A stretch of DNA of 64,000 nt from Wolfiporia cocos (lineage: Eukaryota; Basidiomycota; Agaricomycetes; Polyporales; Phaeolaceae), in contig JACCLO010000014.1 in the NCBI GenBank assembly GCA_029448655.1, positions 124,001-188,000 on the forward strand. The letters are read 5' to 3'. The notes under the pieces were generated by a model, which ran no database searches, was not told where the DNA came from, and saw only the letters and a list, made by a program, of their open reading frames with translations. Shown here piece after piece: positions 30,985 to 41,900 of the stretch. The position numbers and the translations under genes are program-made. The first letter of the stretch is position 1; every line of letters starts with the position of its first letter.

Positions 30985-32523
30985 TGACACAAGCGCAACC
31001 TTAAGACACACACCAGGGGAAGGTGGGTCGCATGAAAGCGCCTTCCTGGTCCGGGCATCTCAAGGCACAAAAGGCCAAGACAAGTCTGAGGTTTACGCTC
31101 AAGACTGTCCGGCATATATACTCCTAAACTATTTGTACATGTTGTGGTACGGTGGCTCAAAGGCCTCTACATACTGGTATCTAACTGGCTATGAGCTATG
31201 TGCCGGTAATGGCATCGGAGCGCTGGGGTACGCGAGGATGTCCATGGCGACGTAGCGTATAAGGGGCGGATTAAAGGGATAGCCAATTGGTTGGGTTCGA
31301 TCAGTGATTCTCGTCGATCGTAGGAGCGCCGGTAATGGCGGGGTTCTAAGTCCGTGATTGGGTGTGGTCTGCCGCGATCGGGGTCGTGACGTCATAATGA
31401 CCAGTGGTCCTCGTTGGTCTGGTGTATGCCAGTAATGGCGGTGGTGATCGTTAGGTTACGTCGATCGGGGTCTGCCATCCCAAGGGCAGGAGTCTATACA
31501 GGTTGTGGTCAGAGGACGCGTCAGGGGCCTCTGTTCCCGAAGTTACAGTACTGAGGGTTGATCGTTCACGGCCCGGGTTCCCAGAGGTCGCGGTACTGGA
31601 GGGAAGCCGTAACGTGGACTCGTAGACTAAGGTCTAGTGCCTGTAATGGGGTTGGTTCATGGAGACGGGAGGCGTAGGGTTTGGTTGGTTGGGTGGACGT
31701 GGTTTAGTCCTAGCCGTAATGTCACGGTTTTTACCCTCTGACATATGTGGGGGCCCCTAGGCTCGATCCCACGTCACTACGCCTCCCCTTGTACGTTCGT
31801 TAACCCCTTCGTCACTACGCCCTCCCCTGCCTGACGGCACGTGACCGGTAGATAGATAGATTAGATCATTGACTGATAGATAGTAGTGGCGCCCTGGCAC
31901 CGCCCCCTTACTTAGTCAGCCCCTCACATGACACTGTTCCCATCCTGCGCACAGACCACCCCCTTTAGGGTATGCCCGGTAGTCTCTAGTGTAGTGGACC
32001 CGTCATGTATAAGTAGTAGCGTCTGAGGTCTTACAACCTCAGACCTATTAATGTCAGTTGGGCGCGTGTGCCCTCTTTCATGCTCTCTCCTTGTCTGCCC
32101 GCGCGACGTCTCCTTTGCCTTATACCTGCTAGTCTGGTAGTCGCCCCCCTTAGTGTTGCGGCTCCCCCTATAGACGACGCTAGGTCCCTTAGAGACAAGA
32201 CATAGCGGTTGGGACGTGACATCAGAGGCAAGTCTGTGTCACGTAAGTCTTGGTTAGCATGAGCCAAGGGTTAGCTTAGCGTTAGCCAAGGGTCGGCTTA
32301 CCGTGAGCCAAGGATCATGTGACTTGTGTGGCTTTATATTGGACTGGACGTGTAGTCTAGGACTAGGGTTCTTAGGCGGGGCTGGTGATGCTGTTAGCTA
32401 GTGCCCGTAGCGGTACGTGCGTAGGGCTTGGTTCTAGCTGAGACATTGGGTTTCCAGCCTCGGGGGTGCTCTCGATGATCGGAAAAGGTACTGTGTCTAA
32501 TGACTTGAAATTGGCGTGTGACA
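30985..32523 (+). mobile_element. LTR-type insertion (possibly composite), target duplication CTGGC
   Basis: The insert starts TGACACAAG and ends GCGTGTGACA, with CTGGC at 30980-30984 and 32524-32528. At 1.5 kb it is longer than the other solo LTRs. A TGTCACGG start-like sequence at about 31722 suggests that a second LTR lies inside or next to the first. A TATA-like ATGTATAAG (32005-32013) precedes the family hairpin (32021-32044). It has no coding capacity. Confidence 0.6.
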
Positions 32524-33842
32524 CTGGCACAGTCAAACATCGCGCTACAGGACACGAAATTTAGCCAGTGTTGCCCTGCAAGATCAGTGCACAATTTGGA
32601 ACACTCACACACAATCAATTACAAGATGAGTACAGAAATGCTCAGTTTGCCTGGCAAAAGAAGCGCGCTGTGGTGCAAGCAGAGAGGAACGCAGAGCGTG
32701 CCGCATTCCAATCTGGGTGGGAGAAGGAACATGCTGCATTCGAAGCGGAGAGGGAGAAGGAGCGCACCGCATTCAAGGAACAAATTGAGAGGGAGCGCGC
32801 CACATTTGCAGCACAGAGAGAAGCAGAGCATGCAACGTTCGAAGCGGAGAAGGAGGCAGAGTGTGCGGCACTCAGAGCAGAGAGAGAGAGGGAATGTGCA
32901 GCTTTCGAAGCAGAGAGGGAGACGGAACGCGCAGCTTTCAAAGCAGAGAAAGAGGGGGAACGCGCAGCTTTCAAAGCAGAGAGAGAGAGGGAAGGCGCAG
33001 CTTTCAAAGCACAGAGAGAGAGGGAATGCACAGCTTTTGAAGCACAGAGAGAGAGGGAACGTGCAGCTTTCGAGGCAGAGAGGGAGATGGAGCGTGCAGC
33101 ATTCAAAGCAGAGATGGAGGCAGAGCACACAGTGCTTGAAGCTGAGAGAGAGAAATGGCAGGTGAAGTTGACCTCACAGAACACTCGCTTCAAGCGGCAG
33201 AGTGCTGCGCTGAGGAAGCAAGTTTATCACATGCCGGGGTAAAAGTGGCGAGCTGCGGAGAAGAGCGCGGAGAAGGCACTCAAACACGCTCAAAATCTAC
33301 CAGGAAAATTAGAACTCAAGATGAAGGGTATAATTCCGGAGAAGACGCGCGCTCTCGTGAGGGATCTTGTGGGTAAAGGTGTTCCTGCAAGCCAGATTAG
33401 TACCACAATCAAAGCAGTGGCAGAGGCGAGTGGAGTTCCAGTTGAAGGGGACTTGAGCAAACGCTCTGTGGGCAGAATTACATTGGAGGGATATGTTGCT
33501 TCTAAAATGCAAGTTGTGAATGATATCTTACAAGCAGATGGTGAGTGCAGCACATACACTATGAGCAATCGTACCTTATACTCTTTTAGGTATAACACTC
33601 AGTGGTGACGGTACTACACACAAGCAAATCAATTATGAGTCGCGCAACATTTACATCAATAATGGTGACTCACACGTCCGTCGATTTATCGGCATCCGCT
33701 CTGCACGGAGCCATACCAGTGAGGTACAACTAGAAGGTTGGGAAGCCATCACAAATGATATCTACGAGACGTATAATGTGAGCCCAAGAGGTCAGCAGAA
33801 TCCTCAAGATGGTCGCGTTTTTCCTACCAAGGTTACTGGCGC

Positions 33843-35417
33843 TGTTACGGTGTCACAAGAATTCTCCTAGTTTCCCTATATTTCTTACTATTTTTCCGGC
33901 AATTCTACGAATTATCTACGACTTTCTAGACCAATAACTAGCTTATCTGGTTCATAAGTTAACGGTTACATACGTGCCGAATGATGGCCGCGTTATCTCC
34001 CGTAACGACGGTCTTATCTTATCACTAGTTGTTACCATCAGTCACATGTCTAGTTCCAGCCAATCGGACACTCCGTCCGGAAGCCGTCAGCCTATAAACG
34101 TCAGCGGACCGGGCCTTGGTCATGCCCCATCTTTGTAATGACAAGAGCGCAAAACGCCATTCGTGCGGCCTATGCCGCCTTTCTATATCGTTTTGATCGG
34201 CCTATGTATTTATCGCGTATTACTCAGTACTTAGGTACCTGGGGACTTGTACATACAAATACGGACATTAGTATTATCTAAAAGGACTGTTAGGGGTCTT
34301 ATTTATCATGTATATATACTAGCCTTGCTGAGCGCTATTGCCTCAGTTCTATTCATTGCATTCATACTACGAGTTAACCACTCAACGTATCCTGCTTAAC
34401 ATCTTACAATCTACCTGCCTAACCAGCAAACCAAGCAACCTATCAAGTAAGTGTTATCTTGTGTTATATGAATAGAACTCGCTTTCGCCCCCGCCCTCTT
34501 TGAGGGTCTGGGATTTTTTCTTCTTAGGGGTTTTCGTCGCCGTCTGCGCACCCCCGCTCGCCGCCAGGCAGCGGGGTATCCTTAGTGGGCTCTGGGGGAT
34601 TGCTTTCGGGCAAATAGCCGGACCGTAGGCTTAAGCGGAACCGGGGACTGGCTGACAAGCCTTTCCCCATATATTGGGAATCGATGGCAACGGTGTAACT
34701 TCTTGACCGGGCCGGAGACGACCTTCTCGCCTATCCCCAGGCATACAGGGGCCACTCTATTTAGAGTTAGGATGGTGGGCACGAGTTGCCCTGCCTAGAA
34801 CCACCGCCAATACGGCTTCAGAACGATGGAGTTCTGGCCTTGGCACCCTCTAAGTCCCTCAGGGCATGGGTTTGGTTTTAACACTGGCAGCCACCTAACT
34901 GGAGTGAGGTGTGGGCACATGCGGGGTGTAATACCCCAAATCCTGCATTCCCAGGCATCAAGGGAAGACGACCTGCTGTACCCCCACCTGGTAGCGTGAG
35001 AGAGACGCAATCCAGTCGCCGACACTCACTCCGGTCAAGGGCGGAGCGCCCATTGACGCCAGAGGATAAGCGCACGACACATCAAGAAGCGATGATAAGC
35101 CCCGACAGAAGACCACGTGAATTTCCACTAGAATAGCTTACTTAGACTTCTCTTTACGTAGTCATGCTGAAAGCACCACGTTTCACGGTTACACCGAGGA
35201 ACGCCGCTACGGGGGAGCGCGAGGAATGACACATTACCTCCTCTAAATCGCTTGAAGACCGCATCTCCGCGGTCACAGCCCCAAAGCGAGGAAAGTCCTG
35301 AAAGGGCAATAATGTCTTCTACAAGAAGCCAGCCGACCCGGAGGAGATCCGAAGGGTCAATCACGAAGCCGCCCTCGCCGACATCAGGCGGAAGAAGCTT
35401 TTCCGACAGAAGGAGAA
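33843..35417 (+). mobile_element. 5' end of a second C-type element: LTR, leader, gag start
   Basis: The LTR (33843 to about 34468) starts TGTTACGGTGTCACAAG and is closely similar to the LTR at 14786-16105. A non-coding leader of about 840 bp follows. A gag-like frame then opens at 35312 (MSSTRSQPTRRRSEGS...) and is interrupted at 35418 by the insertion of A1. The rest of this element is not found beyond A1. Confidence 0.65.
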
Positions 35418-37006
35418 TGTTACGGTTGTTTTGATTTTTTGAATATCGTCAGAACTCACCACTGGGCGAATACGATACAGGGACTTGTTGCGCAACCAAC
35501 TCCCCTGGCTACTCGTGACTCTACTGGGCACATCCCCAGTTGTACTAGTCTATAGGGCACGTTTCATCTTTGGCAGACCCAACTCTGCCACCGTTTCATG
35601 TTCATCGTTTGTTAGCTGATAGATGGCATTCAACCGCCATCATTCCTATCTATCGTCTCAGGTATATCACTACATACCTATCAAACGTTTGGTACTATAG
35701 CATAGATAGTATCGGTGACATCTGGGACGGACTTGACCCCTGAAACCCAACGTGGTATATAAACTAATGTACTTACTGTCGAGGCTCTTCAGCTCGACCT
35801 TGTTGTATAAACAAGAAGTCTTATACTCGTTCTCAAATGTAGGAAACTATGCTCAGTATTTCTCACTCGAGCAACCGAACGACTAAGTCCTCGAAGTGCA
35901 CACTGACTTCTTGACACAGAACTAACTTGATAAGCCTAAAGGTCTTGCTAGAAGCTGATAAGCTGGTTGTTGGGCAAGAAGGCGACTCAGTGATAGGGTC
36001 AATGGTCTGTTATAAGGACCAAAGACTAGAGAGTCTAAGCAAGTATAGTTGAGGTACTGATTGGGCCTTGCTAGGGCTTAAGTATAGCAGTGGAAACCTA
36101 AGTAGACCTTTGCAGGTACTACAAAGGGTGGTAATAAGAGTAAACGTCGAAATTAACTAGTCTGAGTCCTAAGCGACTCAGAGTACGGTATATATACATC
36201 AGGGCTAGGACCCTTGGTACTATGATGTAGGACTAATGATACCTCTATTACAGATAGCAAAGTGGTGTCATAAGTATTGCGGCCAATAGGGCCGCAGGGC
36301 ATAGGGCATACTACATAGGCATGTGATTACCAACCAGTAATGGCGGCAAGGTGATTGGGTGGTCTTAGACATGTGATGAGTGACTCATACACCGACCGGG
36401 GTATGTCTTGTGTGATGACTATGTGCTTGATAAGGTACTGGACTAGATCATGTGATCTAAGTAGACAAAAGGGTCCGTCCTTTAGTCATGAGTACATGAC
36501 CAGCTTACTAAGCGGTCTGGGCTACTCTATCAAGAGATATACCCGAAATACTGTTTGGGAGCACGTGACTTATGAATGCGCGTACTCCAGATAAGATGTG
36601 TGTGTTACTACGAGATAAGATGAGATGTAACTACAGAGATAAGATACTATCCTAGATAAGATAAGGTCACGTGCTAGATGAGGCCGTAGGGCGTCAACTA
36701 GCGTAAAGCTTTGATATTGAGCTAACAAATGGGATAAATTGCTAGAAATAGCAAGGAAATTGTAGGAAACAGATATAATCTGTGACACTTCTCGGACTTA
36801 GGCGAGTCTTATATTCTATTCGACTCGCACTTGAACAGATTATATCCTCTAACGTGTATTGGATATTAACCGATCTCCTAAGGACTTCACTTAGGACCCG
36901 AAGGCATCTAACGAGTATTTGCCTTGCATACGGCGACGTGCCTACGTGCAGAAGAACGATCTATATTCGCGACTCGAATATACGAACGGGTATTCGACCC
37001 GTAACA
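35418..37006 (+). repeat. 5' LTR of A1 (split by a solo LTR)
   Basis: It matches the 3' LTR once the 876-bp insertion at 35912-36787 is removed. It shows the same TATA-like and CAGCTCGACCTTG sequences as the other family-A LTRs. Confidence 0.85.
35912..36787 (-). mobile_element. Solo LTR (TGTCACAG family), target duplication CTTCT
   Basis: The plus strand reads TGACACAGAAC...ATCTGTGACA, with CTTCT at 35907-35911 and 36788-36792. On the minus strand a TGTATATATACC precedes the hairpin TCTGAGTC-loop-GACTCAGA (36161-36182). It has inserted into the A1 5' LTR. Confidence 0.85.
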
Positions 37007-37007
37007 G

Positions 37008-37018
37008 AAGGTCAAGCT
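37008..37018 (+). promoter_or_regulatory. Predicted self-primer binding site of A1
   Basis: AAGGTCAAGCT begins 2 nt after the 5' LTR. It is complementary, with one mismatch, to AGCTCGACCTT at the predicted RNA start in the LTR (44425-44435; TATAAA at 44391). No TGG-starting tRNA primer site is present at the LTR edge. Confidence 0.55.
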
Positions 37019-37052
37019 TATCACACCCTCACCTATCACGGTGCAAGGGCCC

Positions 37053-38900
37053 ATGATATTTGGACCAGAATTCCCAGCACGACTGATTGAACTCTTGCCC
37101 GAGGACATTCAGGGAGTCTACAGACTCAACCGATACGAGTGGACTGACACCATTGGAGCCTTCCGTAACAGCGGAGGAATTGTTGTCATCCCAAGAGAAG
37201 ATAGGGCATCGAAGTGGGTACAAGTATACCCCTCCGCAGGAACGACCGCTTGGGAAATAACGCGTGAAGCGTTCGAACGATTCGGAGAAATCCCTCCGAT
37301 GTCAACCGCGACGTTGACCGAAAACGAAACCGAAACCATCAACAGAACCTTCGATGCCGATGGAAATACGAATCAGCCTTCGGGCGCCACAGGAGTGGCA
37401 GGAATTGAGCGCATCGGAGATGATGGGAGAAATCCTGGAAACTTTACAGGAACAGATAACAGCCAGACCGGAGGACAGGACCCTCCAGGATTTATATCTG
37501 CTTTTGCGCAGAGTGGGATTGGGCCTATGGCTGGAGGAACAGACCTCTTTGGAAACCCCCCACAGAATGCACCCGGAATGGGTAGCGGAGGAAATCCGTC
37601 TTGGACTAGCCCAAGCGGAGGAATGGGAACAACAAACCCAGGAACATGGCCTTCAGGCCTATTTGGACGAACCTCCGCAGGTACAAGCGGAGGAGGACTG
37701 GGAGGAAACCTCGGACTCGGAGGAGGGAATGCCCCCCCTCCTGGAGGACTCGGAGGAGGAACCCCCACGAACCCTGGAGGAGGAAACCCTGGAGGGAACC
37801 CAGGGAACCCCGGAGGAAACCCAGGAAACCCGGGTGGAGGATACCCGGGAGGAGGAGGACCCCCAGGAGGGCCTCCACCACCGAATGCGCCGCAGCCTCA
37901 ACCTCCAGCGCCGAACCCATACTACCGGCCCCCGATGATAAAGATCAACCCCCCAGACGTATTCGACGGGGAACGATCCAACATGCAGAACTTCATAAAC
38001 CAGTGCAATTCCTGGTTTACGATGTACGAAACGTCATTCCAAAACGACGTTCAGAGAGTGATTTTTATCCTCTCTTATATTTCGAACAAGGGGAAAACGG
38101 GCCAATGGAAACAGAATTATCACCGGGTTTATACGAACCCCCAGACGAAACGATTCTTCCCGCCTAGTCTTGCACAGTTTGATGCAGACTTCCAGAAAGC
38201 CTTTGGAGCCATCGAAGAGGTACAGAAGGCGCGGAAGAAAATCCTGGACGTAACCCAGGACAGGAAGGACATCGATGATTATATCACCGAGTTCAACAAC
38301 TTGGCCGGAAAAGCCCAGTACGATCGATACAGTGCGGACGGAAACGCGCTGCTTATAACCCTATTCGAGAAAGGGTTACCCGAACATACGACCCGATACA
38401 TCATCGGCGTTCGACCGCTACCAGCAACCATTGATGAATGGCAGTCCGCTGCCTCGTACTATGAAAATACGTACAAGATATTCTTGAAACGGGACAAACC
38501 GTTTGTCAAGAAAAAGGCTTGGCAAGCCTCGAACCAGAATAATGGACGCACTAGTGCTCCACAGACAACCGCACCGAAAGATCCGAATGCGATAGACGTA
38601 GATCGAATGACCACCCAGGAAAGGGATGATCACATCAAGAAGGGAAAATGTTTCACCTGTCATCAGCCAGGGCATATGTCGCGAGACTGCCCAAAGAGGC
38701 CGAGGAAGCCAGCCCGCCCTAGGCGGACTACTCGAAAGACCGAAGAGGAAGAAGCCGAGCAAGAAGCTCGCATTGAAGAAGTCTCTGAGGAAGAGATTGA
38801 ATACATCACCGCTAACAGAGCAGTCACAGCAATTAGGGCCCTGAAAGCCAAGAACCCCGAGCTCCTAGCACGACTCGTAGAAGAACAGGATTTTGCCTAG
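37053..38900 (+). CDS. A1 Gag
   Basis: This is the structural protein of the virus-like particle. From the ATG at 37053 it runs about 615 aa to the TAG at 38898-38900. After a ~100-residue N-part comes a Gly/Pro/Asn-rich disordered block (about residues 100-290) with many GG and NPGG steps. The capsid-like core follows (INPPDVFDGERSNMQNFINQ, QRVIFILSYISNKGK, FNNLAGKAQYD, GVRPLPATIDEW). The C-terminus has one zinc knuckle CFTCHQPGHMSRDC, a basic stretch and an acidic tail (EEEEAEQEAR...). An upstream in-frame GTG at 37041 exists, but the ATG is preferred. Pol follows in the -1 frame. Confidence 0.85.
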   Translation: MIFGPEFPARLIELLPEDIQGVYRLNRYEWTDTIGAFRNSGGIVVIPREDRASKWVQVYPSAGTTAWEITREAFERFGEIPPMSTATLTENETETINRTFDADGNTNQPSGATGVAGIERIGDDGRNPGNFTGTDNSQTGGQDPPGFISAFAQSGIGPMAGGTDLFGNPPQNAPGMGSGGNPSWTSPSGGMGTTNPGTWPSGLFGRTSAGTSGGGLGGNLGLGGGNAPPPGGLGGGTPTNPGGGNPGGNPGNPGGNPGNPGGGYPGGGGPPGGPPPPNAPQPQPPAPNPYYRPPMIKINPPDVFDGERSNMQNFINQCNSWFTMYETSFQNDVQRVIFILSYISNKGKTGQWKQNYHRVYTNPQTKRFFPPSLAQFDADFQKAFGAIEEVQKARKKILDVTQDRKDIDDYITEFNNLAGKAQYDRYSADGNALLITLFEKGLPEHTTRYIIGVRPLPATIDEWQSAASYYENTYKIFLKRDKPFVKKKAWQASNQNNGRTSAPQTTAPKDPNAIDVDRMTTQERDDHIKKGKCFTCHQPGHMSRDCPKRPRKPARPRRTTRKTEEEEAEQEARIEEVSEEEIEYITANRAVTAIRALKAKNPELLARLVEEQDFA

Positions 38901-41900
38901 GAGGGAAGCCCACGGTCTTACCCTCCGAGAAAGCAGCGCATATAATTACCTCGTTCGAGAAGAATCGATCCCTCTTCATCCCGGTAATCATGACGCTGGC
39001 AAAACCCGTGAAGTGCAATGCACTAATCGACTCAGGAGCAATGTCGAACCTGATCCACAGCAGAGTGGTAGAAAAATACAAGGTGCCCACGCAACCCTTG
39101 AAGAACCCGATCATCGTCAAAAATGTTGACGGAACAGAAAACAAAGATGGGCGAATAGACCGAGAAGCCACCATACTACTGCGATATCCGAAGACCCAGA
39201 AAACGCGAAAGGTCCGATTCCTGGTAGGATCAATCGGAACAGAGAATATGATTCTAGGGTATGGATGGCTAAAAGACGAAAACCCCACAATCAACTGGAA
39301 GGACCAAACAGTCGATGTACGATCAATATTAGGGGCAGAAGAAAAGAAACAGGAAGCCATGATCCGAATGGATACGGTGGAGATGGTAGTTGCCCCAGAA
39401 GGAAAAATTCCAACAAGGGGGACCCAAGAAGCTGCGGGGTATGACCTTTACGCCGCAGAAGAAACCGAGATTCCCGCCGGAGGATGGAAACTCGTCTCCA
39501 CAGGAGTAAAAATGAAGATCCCGAAAGGATCGTATGGAAGGTTGGCCGGACGATCAGGCAACACCCTCAGACACGGGTTGGTAGTACAAGCCGGAATCAT
39601 AGACTCGGACTACCGAGGAGACGTCGGGGCCATCGTCTTCAACTACTCAGACAAAGCGCATAGAATTATCCCGGGCATGCAAATAGCCCAGATAATTTTC
39701 GAACGACACCTCACCCCCGACATTATAGAGGTCGAAGACCTAGATGAAACAGAACGAGGGGAGAAAGGGTTTGGATCCACGGACCAGCCAGAAGAAACAG
39801 CGCAGCGGCTCTATACTCCTGAGGAGTACGAAGCGATCCGACGCTTTGCAAAAGATAACCCCAGGATCATAGGAAAGAAAGGGGAGACGCGAAAGAAGTT
39901 CTGAACAAAGATACAAATCATCAACGCTGTCAGGAAAGCGCTGACGAAATCCCAGGAATTCGCACAGAAAACCCTCGAACCAGAACGGACGATTGAGGAG
40001 ATGGTTCCAAAACACCTACTGGACTTTGCCAAGGTGTTCAGCAAGGAATCCGCAGCAGCGTTCCCTCCGTCGAGACCATGGGACCACGCAATCGAATTAA
40101 AACCCGATTTCGTGCCAAAAGACTGCAAAGTCTATGCACTCTTGCCTAAAGAGCAGCAGGCACTGGACGAATTCCTAAAAGAAAACTTGGCCAAGGGATT
40201 CATAGTCCCTTCCAAATCCCCGATGGCATCACCATTCTTTTTCGTCCCAAAGAAAGACAGCGGCCTACGACCCTGTCAAGATTATTGATATCTGAACGAA
40301 GGGACGATAAAGAACGTCTACCCCTTACCGCTGATCTCAGAACTCCTGGAAAAGCTAAAAGGAGCAAAGATCTTCACAAAAATGGACCTCAGGGCGGGAT
40401 ACAACAACGTGCGGATCAAGAAGGGAGACGAATGGAAAGCGGCTTTCAAAACAAACCGAGGGTTATACGAGCCCACGTTTATGTTTTTCGGACTGTGCAA
40501 CGCACCCGGGACCTTCCAGGCAATGATGAATGAAATCCTGAAAGAAGACATTCTCGAAGGATGGGTGCTCGTCTATATGGACGACATCCTCATTTTCTCA
40601 GAAGATGAGAAAACACACAAGGAACGAGAACGGCGAATTCTCCAAAGACTGGTGGATAACCACCTCTTTGTGAAACCTGAAAAATGCGCCTTTGGCGTCG
40701 ACAGAGTCGAATTTCTGGGGTTAGTCATCACCCCAGGAAATATTCAGATGGACCCAGCGAAACTCAATGGGATTAAAGAATGGCCAACCCCCCGGAACCT
40801 TAAAGAAGTTAGGTCCTTCCTAGGATTCGCGAACTTCTATCGAAAATTCATCGATCATTACTCGACGCACGCCCGACCCCTAGTAGACCTCACAAAAACG
40901 GTCACAGGAACAGGGTTTCAGTGGACGGACAAAGAACAAAAAGCATTCGAATTCATGAAGAAAGCATTCACGACGGCGCCCGCACTAGGAACATCAGACA
41001 AGGAAAAACCGTTTATCCTCGAAACAGACGCATCTCAGTTCGCCACAGGAGCAGTACTGAAACAGATAGATGAAACAGGGCGCGAAAGGCCAGTGGGATA
41101 TCTCTCACAATCCCTGACATCAACAGAACGGAACTACGAAATCTACGATCGCGAACTACTCGGAATAATCCGAGCATTAGAAGAATGGCGGCACCTATTG
41201 GAAGGAGCACCGCATCGGATCTTGATCCGAAGCGATCATCAGAACCTGACGTACTGGAGAAGCGCACAGCGCCTAAATCGGCAACAAGCGAGATGGCATC
41301 TATTCCTTTCGCAATTCGACCTGAAATTGCAGCACGTCCCCGGAAGGAAACTAATCATGGCCGACACACTTTCCAGGTTGTACCATCTGGACGAAAGCAA
41401 CGAAGACAACGAGGGAATCACCATGATTCCAGACGAACTCGTCGTTCATGCAATCCAGATCCCGATCATTGATCGAATCCAGAACGCCAACGATCGAGAT
41501 GAATCTGCGGAACAGGCGATCCGCGCTCTAGGGGGTACAGGCGAATTCCCCGTGAGAACCACCGCAGATGAATGGCAACAAACGGATGGAATACTGCTCT
41601 ACAGGGGCAGGATGTACGTGCCAAAAGACGAGGACCTTCAACGGGACGTCATCTCAAAATACCACGACACGATCCCGGCCGGACACCCTGGGATCTGGGG
41701 TACAACAGTACAGGTTACGACCCACTTTTGGTGGCCTGACATGAGAACAATGATAGCGGAATATGTCCGGGGCTGTGCAATCTGTCAACAGATGAAACCT
41801 GATAGGAATCCGCTAAAACCCCCTTTGCAACCAATACCGACACGGGAAGACGCCCTCCCCTTCTCACAGTGCTCGGTCGATTTTGTCACCGACCTGCCAA

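Larger units (their letters stand above)
29857..33842 (+). pseudogene. Coiled-coil gene broken by three insertions
   Basis: An ATG at 29857 (MGKRSHLQKTQALG) is followed, after a frame change near 29915, by a helical region up to ...AKGKLSNK. That region continues after the hAT insert (30072-30722) as VLEGQRELRIVGGK and, after the LTR insert (30985-32523), as QSNIALQDTKFSQ. A second frame change precedes a long coiled coil of ~11-residue units (AAFEAERER type; 32640-33160). The C-terminal domain (IIPEKTRALVRDLVGKGV, DLSKRSVGRITLEG) crosses an intron at 33541-33589 into ITLSGDGTTHKQINYESRN and stops at the LTR of a C element at 33843. An in-frame TAA at 33240 is another lesion. I know this pattern as a recurrent Agaricomycete family, function unknown. 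Confidence 0.7.

Noticed and set aside
32619..33193. Long minus-strand open frames rich in Leu, Cys and Ser opposite the coiled coil
   Set aside because: They are the mirror image of the repeated coding unit on the plus strand; the repetitive composition keeps the other strand open. No start context or homology.
37373..37920. Pro- and Gly-rich frames on the opposite strand of Gag, which could suggest collagen- or extensin-like proteins
   Set aside because: They mirror the Gly/Pro-rich block of Gag. The same occurs opposite the E and D gag genes.
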